Below are positions 25,590 to 36,675 of a stretch of DNA of 64,000 nt, piece by piece (positions within the stretch are counted from its first letter, which is position 1; the number at the start of each line of letters is the position of its first letter). The stretch spans positions 44,540,451 through 44,604,450 of the forward strand of contig NC_082694.2 in the NCBI RefSeq assembly GCF_949987515.2, read 5' to 3'. The DNA is from Delphinus delphis. Taxonomy: Eukaryota; Chordata; Mammalia; Artiodactyla; Delphinidae. The notes under the pieces were generated by a model. It saw only the letters and a program-made list of their open reading frames with translations. It did not search any database and had not been told where the DNA came from. The position numbers and the translations under genes were made by a program.

Positions 25590-26360
25590 GAGTGAAAAGA
25601 GACAGAGGAAGGGCGTCCTAGGAACGTGGAGAAGGCTAGGAAGAAAAGGCATGGCCTTCGTGAGGAGGTGAATGCAGGGGGAGCCAGGAATGAGGCCTTT
25701 ACACTTCCACTCCCTTCTCTTTAACATCTTTTAAAAATTGAGATAGATTTGGTATCTATAACACATTAACAAATCTGGAAGTCCACAGAAAGAGAGACAC
25801 TTTGTTGGAATGGGAGACTGGGAGGGCTTCATGAAGACCTATGAAGTGTCTTGGAAGAATGAATCACTTTAAGGGGCAAACAGGGTGAGCAGGGCACTGG
25901 AGGTGAAGAGGGCAGCATGAGAAAGTGTCTGGAGGTGCCAAGGTACCTGGTCTGGTAGAGGAATCTCTCTGACTTATCCAACTTGACTGCAAGGGAATAG
26001 TGAAGAGAAGGCTAGAAAAGTTGGTCAGCCTAGAATGCCCAGCCACAAAGTGTGGACTTCATTCAGGGGGTACTCCAAGCTTCTGTTGTTTTTAAACAAC
26101 GTTCTGACACTTTTTCAGTTGGTGAAATGCATTAGCAAGAAATTGACTGTGTGAAGACAGGTTACTTAAACTGTCAGGCATGACACAGATTTGGAACTTA
26201 AAGGATGGTGGCAGGGAGAATGGGAAGGAGAGAATGAATGTCAGAGTCACTGTAAAGAAACTAATAAATACACATGGATCAGTGACTGCTTGAATTGAGG
26301 TGAGCGGGTAGGGGAAAGGAGTTAGAAGTCACCTCAAGGTTAAAGAATCAAATAGAATCT
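25590..26360 (-). repeat. Probable L2 LINE relic
   Basis: Phrases typical of reverse-oriented L2 appear in order: GGGAGGGCTTCATGAAGACC, GGGCAGCATGAGAAAG, TGTGGACTTCATTCAGG. This is diffuse similarity from memory and not a firm alignment. Confidence 0.4.
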
Positions 26361-26757
26361 TCTCAATGAATTATTAGGAGGTGATGCTATCTTCTGAAAG
26401 CAAGGGGAACCAAGGAGATACTCAGGGCTTGAGGTCAGTGAAAAAGGTTCAGTCCAACCCTCATTCCAAATAGGAAGCTAACAATGGAAGACAAAGTAGA
26501 ATCACTGAGTCACTATGAACCCAATCAACATGAAGTTCACAACTTCCTTTCTGGGGGCTTTTTAACCTAATAGTGAGACTGGGGGAACCAAAACTAGGTC
26601 CTATCCAGAGCTGGATCTCAGTACCATGAGTGTGGAAAAGGACCAAACATATGAGGATTCTAAGAGGCTGACAAGGGGAGATAGGGAGGGCTGATAGACC
26701 TTCTGAGCCTATACGCTATGTGCATTATAATTCTAGGTGACTTGTGAGAAGTCATTA

Positions 26758-26979
<222 letters not shown>

Positions 26980-27772
26980 CTATTGAACAAAGTTAAGAAA
27001 AACATTGATCATCTTTTATCCACATTGCTCATTTTAATCATCTAACAAGATAATCCCAAGAGAAAGAGTCCAAACTGTCGCCCAAGTAATGAATTGGCTG
27101 ATTGGTCTAATAGAAACATTCAACTTTGGCAAAGAGAGGCTTAGCACAGTTTAACAATAATTTCATCTCATCTTACCCGCTTGGTAACCTTGAAAATCAG
27201 ACAACTGTTATAATTCTGTGATTCTATGTTCTATCATTGCCTTATGTTATGGTATTTACTTACTGATTTTGAAAATATTACTTAGCTTTCAAATTAACTT
27301 TTGACTTTAAATTGGGAAAAAAAATGCTGTTGCCAGGAGAAAGCGTACTTCTCAGAATTAATTAAACCTGCTTGCAGAAGCTCTGGATACCATCCTCATT
27401 AGGATTTCAAAGCATGGAGGGGGGTTTCAGAGTCAAGTGCTGTTTCTGTATCTGCTGCCATAGATTATGTATTTTAAATGAAAATTTCTATTTTACACAA
27501 ATCACTGTGACACTAAGAGAACCACAAATTACTATGCCTGTGGTTTGTGTAGAATTTTTCCTACAACTGTAGTGCAATCAAAATAAAACTGTCAAATGCC
27601 AACTAGAATTTCAAGGAATCTGTAGCAGTTAAGAGGGAGAAATGTAATCATTATTACTCCTAGATGAGAAATCACTCGAACGTTTTAAATTCGTTGTGTA
27701 AAGGAGTTGTGCCTTTCTAAAAACAGGTGTTGGGAATTAAACGAAAGACCTATATAAAAAACTAGCAGATGA

Positions 27773-27877
27773 CTGTTTACACAATAAACAAAAGTAGAAC
27801 TTTTTTCCTTTTCAATTTCAGCATCTGTTTACAGTTAACAGAAGCAGAATTGTTTTTTCCTTTTCAATTTTCAGCTT
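27773..27877 (+). repeat. 52-bp imperfect tandem duplication
   Basis: CTGTTTACA...AGAA...TTTTTTCCTTTTCAATTTCAGC occurs at 27773 and again at 27825 with small differences (ACAATAAACAAAAG versus GTTAACAGAAG). Confidence 0.85.
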
Positions 27878-27889
27878 GATTTTGATAAG

Positions 27890-28105
27890 AACATATGCTC
27901 TGGAATCAGAGCATTTGGATTTACACCTGGATTTGCACATTGGCTGCCCCTCAATACCTCTAGTTCCTTGGACATATTACTTGATCTCTTTTGCCCTCAG
28001 GTTCCTCATCTATGAAATGAAGATAACATATGAAAATAGATGATATAATGAATACAGAGCAGTTAGCACAGAGTAAGCACTCAAGTTTCATTATCATCAT
28101 TATTT
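27890..28105 (+). repeat. MIR SINE relic
   Basis: A near full-length MIR: TGGAATCAGAGCATTTGGAT, CCTCAGGTTCCTCATCTATG, AAATGAAGATAAC and AGTAAGCACTCAAG. Confidence 0.75.
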
Positions 28106-28199
28106 GTGTAACTGGCAACAGACAGATACAACCAACATAGGCATGGCTCTGTTGATACGGGTGTTCCTTTTAGAAACAAACTACTTTCTGCTTCTCCCC

Positions 28200-29520
28200 C
28201 CGCCCCCAATTCTGCAACCACCAAGCCCCACAGTCTGTTCTGGTGTCTCTCATCCCACTGTGCTCACTTCCTGGGTCTCCCACCAAACCTAGTACCATCT
28301 TTTGCACAGGACCCCGAGTGCTGGCTCCCTTTCCTTACCGTCGGTGCTCCCAGGCCCTTGTACCCTGGCGCCGGGGTGCAGCTGGCCTTCCCAGGAGCTC
28401 CCAGTGCCCCCATCCACAGGTCTTCAGTCCCCGTGATGCCTCCTAAGCTGGAGGTCGGCTCCATTTGCACTCTCCCTACGAGGCTGGATGCTTCATCGAG
28501 TTTTGGTTTTTCCTTTTTCTTTGTAAGCAAAAAGGGTGGAGTTGGAGCTGCCTGGAGGGTGAGCTTTGTGGTTTTGGCTGCAGAGTGGGGGGAGGGTGAG
28601 TGTGGGTCCAGATGGAGGGGGAGGAAGAGGATGGATTGGGAGCGTTGACCTTCGGGGCGTCTCACAGGAATCAGGCGCAGGCACTTCTGCCGCCACCGCC
28701 CTTCCAAGAAACAGCCCCATCTCACGAGATCTCGGGAGTTCTGCGGAGGCGGAGGCTTCCTGGCATGAGAGACACCTGCGTGCTCCAGGTGCCAGTGAGG
28801 ACGCTCCAGTCAGAAAGGAGTTTGGCTCACACCACCAATCAAGCAAATTTCAATCTGCCTCACCTGCCCTCCCCCCACCCCCTACCCCCCACCGCCAGCC
28901 ATAGTCACAGGGCACTCTCCCCAGGGGCCTGGCCAGGCACTGGGGACCAGGCTGTGGCCCAAAGGCTGTGCAGTGGGGAGACTGCCTGAGTTCAGAACTT
29001 GGGAGTGAAATGCACGCAGGTGGGCCGAAAGTCTATCATCTTTCAGGAAGAGGAAGGACAAATCCAGTATCTGCCATGGTCCAAGGCTGCAGCAACCCTT
29101 ATGCACCATGTCACTGCACATCCTCGGGGGGCCAGTTGTTCCTCCTGGCAGCAGCGAGCTGTCTAGAATTCACCCCAGGAGACCATGGCTGCCTTTTCCT
29201 CAAGCCTTTCCCCTGCAGCACCACCTCAGGCATTGCTCTCCCTTTCTGACCCAGTCCAACTGCCTGCGCCCTGCAATGGGTGAGCCGGCCTCTCCAGGCA
29301 AGCCCCTCCGTCAGGAAACGTGCTCCTCTTTCGAACTCTGTCAGGGAGTCTATGGGCCCGGGCCTGCTCTGGACGGGGGAGTGTGGGGTTTCCCGGGAAG
29401 GCAAACAAGGTGCAGGTGATTTCCTGGCTTCAGCTGTGATGGGAGTGAACGTGGGTCCTGATGGAGGGGAAGGGAGGAGAGGATGGGCTGGGATGAGAAA
29501 CACCTGGTGCCCCGAATCTG
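28200..29520. other. GC-rich intronic stretch with a distant internal repeat
   Basis: This is clearly more G+C-rich than its surroundings, with scattered CpG. Two related segments (about 28592-28645 and 29437-29495) share GTGGGTCC.GATGGAGGGG, then GGAAG..GAGGATGG. About 845 bp separate them, which could be a repeated element pair or a coincidence of purine richness. Several open frames of 100-150 residues cross it, but they are proline/glycine-rich and unlike any protein I know. I find no exon, promoter or CpG-island case that I would defend. Confidence 0.4.
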
Positions 29521-29871
29521 AGTTGGCCATCTTAGTACTTGCTGGAAAATATATCCTCTGGGATCGTTATGAGGAGTAAAATAAAAAGAAGACACACATA
29601 AAAGGGTAGCTTTTTCACAATAGGTGACTCTTAGAGGCTTTAAAACATTTTAAGCTTGTAGAACACTTCAGCATTCACAGTTGGTGAGAGAAGACCAATA
29701 AAGTGTAAAAGTACCCCCTCAATATCAATTTTGCTGGGATACCTCTGGTCCTTGATACTTTCTAGATGTCCTAGAAAATTGCAAGTAGATTATGGAGTGT
29801 CATACTTGTTTCATTAAAATAGTGGATGGAAGCAGTCTTATGAAAACCCTATGACAATTTAGTATATTTTA

Positions 29872-30350
29872 GTTCATTCATTCAACAAACCCTTATTTAA
29901 GGACCTATGAAATGTCAGGTGGTGCCATAGATAACAGAAAATACACTGCCCTTCTCTCAAGAAGCCCACCTTAAAAGGAAGGACAGACGCATAAAATAAT
30001 AACGGGCAGGCCAGGGCAGCCGTGAAAGCCCTTTTAATCGGGCCAGAAAGTTCGGGCATCACTGACAGTCAGGAGCAGGATACAACATAAATAGTTTCAC
30101 ATGTCAGGAAGGTAACCCTAGTAGCAGTGAAAACAGTGGGAAGAACAGATGGGTGAGGGCTGTTAGGAGAGGAAGCAGAGAGGCCAGAGACTAGGTGAGA
30201 GAGAGTGAGGTACGACAGGGGCAGAGAGGAGGGAGAAGAAGAGTCAAGAGATATGTAAGGGAAAGAGAGCAAGAGAGAGACAGGGTGAGGGTGTTTGAGG
30301 CTAAGGAAAAGCTTGAACATGTCAAACCTGACAGCTTTTTGCTTAGGCAA
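29872..30350 (-). repeat. L2 LINE relic
   Basis: It starts with TTCATTCATTCAACAAAC, the reverse complement of the L2 3' end, then CTTCTCTCAAGAAGCCCACC and further L2-like purine-rich sequence. The upstream limit is uncertain. Confidence 0.6.
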
Positions 30351-30499
30351 CTGGGTTGATAAATCACAGAGCTTGGCAGCATTAGAGTCTGAAGCCCGAT
30401 CCTGGGAAAAAGATGGCCTTAACTCGACCTTAGTCTCTGCCAAAGAGACTCCCCAGGTTACACCACACCTGAAGTCCCAAGAGCTATGAAGAAGAGGAT

Positions 30500-30584
30500 T
30501 TGATGAGACTGTCTGTTCCATGAGGGCAAGGGCTGTTTCTATCACTCTACATGGTTCCTGGAACATCGAGGCAGAGTAAGCATT
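30500..30584 (+). repeat. L2 LINE 3' fragment, split by L1-C
   Basis: CTGTTCCATGAGGGCAAGGG and AGAGTAAGCATTAAC are L2 3'-region phrases. The continuation (GTGCTCGCTGAA, then GAGTGAAGGA) reappears after the L1 at about 36648-36675, so L1-C landed near the L2 terminus. Confidence 0.65.
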
Positions 30585-30586
30585 AA

Positions 30587-30844
<258 letters not shown>

Positions 30845-31316
30845 TGAGGAGGGAGAGCCGAGTTCTGCACTATGGTCCACCAGAGACCTCCCAGCTCCAT
30901 GTAACACCAAACGGCGAAAGATCTCCCAGAGATCTCCATCTCAATGCTAAGACCCACCTCCACTCAACGACCAGCAAGCTACAGTGCTGGACACCCTATG
31001 CCAAACAACTAGCAAGACAGGAACACAACCGCACCCATTAGCAGAGAGGCTGCCTAAAATCATGTTAAGGTCACAGATACCCCAAAACACACCACCGGAC
31101 TCGGTCCTGCCCACCAGAAAGACAAGATCCAGCCTCATCCACCAGAACACAGGAACCAGTCCCCTCCATCAGGAAGCCTACACAACCCACTGAACCAACC
31201 TTAGTCACTGGGGGCAGACACCAAAAACAATGGGAACTACGAACCTGCAGCCTGCAAAAAGGAGACCCCAAACACAGTAAGTTAAGCAAAATGAGAAGAC
31301 AGAGAAACACACACAG

Positions 31317-32180
31317 ATGAAGGAGCAAGGTAAAAATCCACCAGACCAAACAAATGAATAGGAAATAGGCAGTCTACCTGAAAAAGAATTCAGAGTAATG
31401 ATAGTAAAGATGATCCAAAATCTTGGAAATAGAATGGAGAAAATACAAGAAACGTTTAACAAGGACCTAGAAGAACTAAAGAGCAAACAAACAATGATGA
31501 ACAACACAATAAATGAAATTAAAAATTCTCTAGAAGGAATCAATAGCAGAATAATTGAGGCAGAAGAACGGATAAGTGACTTGGAAAATAAAATAGTGCA
31601 AATAACCACTGCAGAGCAGAATAAAGAAAAAGAATGAAAAGAATTGAGGACAGTCTCAGAGACCTCTGGGACATCATTTAACACACCAACATTTGAATTA
31701 TAGGGGTCCCAGAAGAAGAAGAGAAAAAGAAAGGGACTGAGAAAATATTTGAAGAGATTATAGTTGAAAATTTCCTTAATATGGGAAAGGAAATAGTCAA
31801 TCAGGTCAAGGAAGGACAGAGAGTCCCATACAGGATAAAGCCAAGGAACAACATGCCAAGACACATATTAATCAAACTATCAAAAATAAATACAAAGAAA
31901 AAATATTAAAAGCAGCAAGGGAAAAACAACAAATAACCTTATGGGGATTCCCCTGTATGTTAACAGCTGACCTTTCAGCAGAAACTCTGCAAGCCGGAAG
32001 AGAGTGGCAGGACATATTTAAAGTGATGAAAGGCTAAAACCTACAACCAAGATTACTCTACCCAGCAAGGAACTCATTCAGATTTGATGGAGAAATTAGA
32101 AGCTTTACAGACAAGCAAAAGCTAACAGAATTCAGCACCACCAAACCAGCTCTACAACAAATGCTAAAGGAACTTCTCTA
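31317..32180 (+). pseudogene. L1-C ORF1, disabled
   Basis: ORF1 (RNA-binding, coiled-coil trimer protein of L1) starts ATG at 31317 as MKEQGKNPPDQTNE and hits an in-frame TAG at 31359. From 31398 it is open: MIQNLGNRMEKIQETFNKDL, then a heptad-rich coiled coil (EGINSRIIEAEERISDLENK). At about 31625-31637 an A missing from the run in AAAGAAAAAGAATG shifts the frame and gives a stop. The continuation RMKRIEDSLRDLWD is present in another frame. Confidence 0.85.
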
Positions 32181-32239
32181 GGCAGGAAACACAAGAGAAG
32201 GAAAAGACCTACAATAACAAACCCAAAACAATTAAGAAA

Positions 32240-35200
32240 ATGTAATACGAACATACATATATATCAATAATTACCTTAAATGTAAATGGATTAAATGCTC
32301 CAAAAAAAGACATAGACTGGCGTGATACAAAAATGAGACTCATATATATGCTGTCTACAAGAGACCCACTTCAGACCTAGGGACATATACAGACTGAAAC
32401 TGAGGGGACGGAAAAAGATATTCCATGCAAAGGGGAATCAAAAGAAAGCTGGAGTAGCAGTTCTCATATCAGACAAGGTAGACTTTTTTTGTTTTTTGTG
32501 TTTTTTTGCGGTACATGGGCCTCTCACTGTTGTGGCCTCTCCTGTTGCGAAGCACAGGCTCTGGACGCGCAGGCTCAGCGGCCATGGCTCATGGGCCCAG
32601 CCGCTCCGTGGCATGTGGGATCTTCCCAGACCAGGGCACGAACCCATGTCCCCTGCACTGGCAGGTGGACTCTCAACCACTGTGCCACCAGGGAAGCCCC
32701 AAAATAGACTTTAAAATAAAGAATGTTACAAAAGACAAGGAGGACACTACATAATGATCAAGGGATCAAACCAAGAAGAAGACATAACAATTATAAATAT
32801 ATATGTACCCAACATAGGAGCACCTCAATACATAAGGCAACTGGTAACAGCTATAAAAGAGGAATTGACAGTAACACAATAATAGCAGGGGACTTTAAAA
32901 CCTCACTTACACGAATGGAGATCATCCAGAGAGAAAATTAATAAAGACACACAAGCTTTAAATGACACAGTAGACCAGATAGATTTAATTGACATTTATA
33001 GGACATTCCATCTAAAAACAACAGAATACACTTTCTTCTCAAGTGCTCATGCAACATTCTTCAGGATAGAACATATCTTGGGTCACAAATCAAGCCTTGG
33101 TAAATTTAAGAAAATTGAAATCATATCAAGTATCTTTTCTGACCACAACGCTATGAGACTAGATATGAATTACAGGAAAAAATCCGTAAAAAATACAAGC
33201 ACATGGAGGCTAAAAAATACACTACTAAAGAACCAAGAGCTCACTGAAGAAATCAAAGAGGAAATCAAAAAATACCTAGAAACAAATGACAATGAAAACA
33301 CGACAACCCAAAACCTATGGGATGCAGCAAAAGCAGTTCTAAGAGGGAAATTTATAGCAGTACATTCCTACCTCAAGAAACAAGAAACATCTCAAATAAA
33401 CAACCTGACCTTACACCTAAAGCAATTAGAGAAAGAAGAACAAAAACACCCCAAAGTTAGCAGAAGGAAAGAAATCATAAAGATCAGATCAGAAATAAAT
33501 GAAAACGAAATGAAAGAAACAATAGCAAAGATCAATAAAACTAAAAGCTGGTTCTTTGAGAAGATAAAAAAAATTGATAAACCATTAGCCAGACTCATCA
33601 AGAATAAAAGGGAGAAGACTCAAATCAATAGAATTAGAAATGAAAAAGAAGAAGTAACAACTGACACTGCAGAAATACAAAAGATCATGAGAGATTACTA
33701 CGAGCAACACTATGCCAATAAAATGGACAACCTGGAAGAAATGGACAAATTCTTAGAAAAGCACAACCTTGTGAGACTGAGCCAGAGAGAAATAGAAAAT
33801 ATAAACAGATCAATCACAAGCACTGAAATTGAGGCTGTGATTAAAAATCTTCCAACAAACAAAAGCCCAGGACCAGATGGCTTCACAGGCGAATTCTATC
33901 TAACATTTAGAGAAGAGCTAACACCTACCCTTCTCAAACTCTTCGAAAAAATTGCAGAGAGAGGAACAATCCCAAAGTCATTCTACAAGGTCACCATCAC
34001 CCTGATACCAAAACCAGACAAAGATGTCACAAAGAAAGAAAAGTACAGGCCAGTATCACGGATGAACACAGATGCAAAAATCCTCAACAAAATACTAGGA
34101 AACAGAATCCAACAGCACATTAAAAGGATCGTACGCTAAAATCAAGTGGGGTTTATCAAGGAATGTAAGGATTCTTCAGTATATGGAAATCAATCAATAT
34201 GATACACCATATTAACAAACTGATGGAGAAAAACCATATGATCATCTCAATAGATGCAGAGAAAGCTTTCAACAAAATTCAACACCCATTTATGATAAAA
34301 ACACTCCAGAAAGCAGGCATAGAGGGAACTTTCCTCAACATAATAAAGGCCATATATGACAAACCCACAGCCAACATTTTTCTCAATAGTGAAAAACTGA
34401 AACCATTTCCTCTAAGATCAGGAACAAGAAAAGGCTGTCCACTCTCACCACTATTATTCAATATAGTTTTGGAATTTTTAGCCACAGCAATGAAAGAAGA
34501 AAAAGAAATAAAAGGAATCCAAATTGGAAGAGAAGAAGTAAAGCTGTCACTGTTTGCAGATGACATGATATTATACATAGAGAATCCTAAAGATGCTACC
34601 AGAAAACTACTAGAGCTAATCAATGAATTTGGTAAAGTAGCAGGATACAAAATTAATGCACAGAAATCTCTTGCATTCCTATACACTAATGATGAAAAAT
34701 CTGAAAGATAAAATAAGGAAACCCTCCCATTTACCACTGCAACAAAAAGAATAAAATACCTAGGAATAAACCTACCTACGGAGACAAAAGACCTGTATGC
34801 AGAAAACTAGAAGACATTGATGAAAGAAATTAAAGATGATACAAACAGATGGAGAGATATACCATGTTCTTGGATTGGAAGAATCAATACTGTGAAAATG
34901 ACTGTACTACCCAAAGCAATCTACAGATTCAATGCGATCCCTATCAAACTACCAATGGCATTTTTCACAGAACTCGAAAAAAAAATTTCATAATCTGTAT
35001 GGAAACACAAAAGACTCTGAACAGCCAAAGCAATCTTGAGAAAGAAAAATGGAACTGGAGGAATCAGGCTCCCTGACTTCAGACTATACTACAAAGCTAC
35101 AGTAATCAAGAGAGTATGGTACTGGCACAAAAACAGATTATAGATCAATGGAACAGGACAGAAAGCCCAGAGATAAACCCATGTACATATGGTCACCTTA

Positions 35201-36270
35201 TTTTTCATAAAGCAGGCAAGAATATACAATGGAGAAAAGATAGCCTTTTCAATAAGTGGTGCTGGGACCACTGGACAGCTACATGTAAAAGAATGAAATT
35301 AGAACACTCCCTAACACCATACACAAAAATAAACTCAAAATGGATTAAAGACCTAAATGTAAGGCCAGATACTATACAACTCTTAGAGGAAAACATAGGC
35401 AGAACACTCTATGACATAAATCATAGCAAGATTCTTTTTGACCCACCTCCTAGAGAAATGGAAATAAAAACAAAAATAAACAAATGGGACCTAATGAAAC
35501 TTAAAAGCTTTTGCACAGCAAAGGAAACCATAAACAAGATGAAAAGACAACCCTCAGAATGGGAGAAAATATATGCAAATGAAGCAACTAACAAAGGATT
35601 AATCTCCAAAATTTATAAGCAGCTCATGCAGCTCAATATCAAAAAAAACCAAACAACCCAATCCAAAAATGAGCAGAAGACCTAAATAGACATTTCTTCA
35701 GAGAAGACCTACAGATTGCCAACAAACACATGAAAGGATGCTCAACATCACTAATCGTTAGAGAAATGCAAATTAAAAGTACAATGAGGTATCACCTCAC
35801 ACCAGTCAGAATGGCCATCGTCAAAAAATGTACAAACAATAAATGCTGGAGAGGGTGTGGAGAAAAGAGAACGCTCTTGCACTGTTGGTGGGAATGCAAA
35901 TTGATACAGCCACTATGGAAAACAGTATGGAGGTTCCTTAAAAAACTAAAAACAGAACTACCATATGACCCAGCAATCCCTGAGCATATACCCCGAGAAA
36001 ACCATAATTCAAAAAGAGTCATGTACCACAATGTTCATTGCAGCTCTGTTTCCAATAGCCAGGACATGGAAGCAGCCTAAGTGCCCATCAACAGATGAAT
36101 GGATGAAGAAGATGTGACACATATATACAATGGAATATTACTCAGCCATAAAAAGAAATGAAATTGAGTTATTTGTAATGAGGTTGATGGACCTAGAGTC
36201 TGTCATACAGAGTGAAATAAATCAGAAAGAGAAAACAAATACCATATGCTAACATATATATATGGAATCT
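32240..36270 (+). pseudogene. L1-C ORF2, disabled
   Basis: The start region reads ATG TAA (32240-32245), because the G seen in the sister copy's start (ATGGCAATA at 18185) is lost, so the frame closes at once. The endonuclease region is interrupted by a SINE (32487-32704). An open 353-residue stretch (33078-34139) covers the endonuclease end, including SDHNAMRLDM, through [21 protein letters not shown] second (34199-34711) carries the RT palm with FADDMILY at 34553. The C-terminal zinc-knuckle-like [18 protein letters not shown] lies near 35845. At least five stops or shifts break it. Confidence 0.9.
32487..32704 (-). mobile_element. CHR-type SINE (short form) nested in L1-C
   Basis: On the minus strand it runs from GGGCTTCCCTGGTGGCACAG to a T-interrupted A tail. 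The duplicated target TAGACTTT is at 32479-32486 and 32705-32712; the flanks rejoin as the L1 ORF2 phrase ATCAGACAA..TAGACTTTAAA. It is therefore younger than L1-C. Confidence 0.95.
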
Positions 36271-36675
36271 AAAACAAAAAAAGTGGTTCTGAAGAACCTA
36301 GGGGCAAGACAGGAATAAAGACACAGACATAGAGAGTGGACTTGAGGATACGGGGAGAGGGAAGGGTAAGCTGGGACAAAGTGAGAGAGTGGCATAGAGA
36401 TATAGATACTACCAAATGTAAGATAGATAGCTAGTGGGAAGCAGCCACATAGCACAGGGAGATCAGCTCGGTGCTTTGCGACCACCTAGAGGGGTGGGAT
36501 TGGGAGGGTGGGAGGGAGACCAAGAGGGAGGAGATATGGGGATGTATGTATATGTATAGCTGATTCACTTTGTTATACAGCAGAAACTAACACACCATTG
36601 TAAAGCAATTATACTCCAATAAAAGATGTTAAAAAAAAACAAACAAGGTGCTCGCTGAAGAGGGAGTGAAGGAGG

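Noticed and set aside
28264..29595. Several open frames of 80-153 residues on both strands
   Set aside because: They overlap in all frames, are proline-, serine- and glycine-rich, and follow from high GC (few stop codons). None resembles an EML exon or another protein.
33078..34711. Possibly functional reverse transcriptase gene
   Set aside because: The catalytic FADDMILY is intact, but the ORF is cut by stops at 34137 and 34709, a SINE in the endonuclease and ATG-TAA at the start. It is a dead L1, not a domesticated gene.
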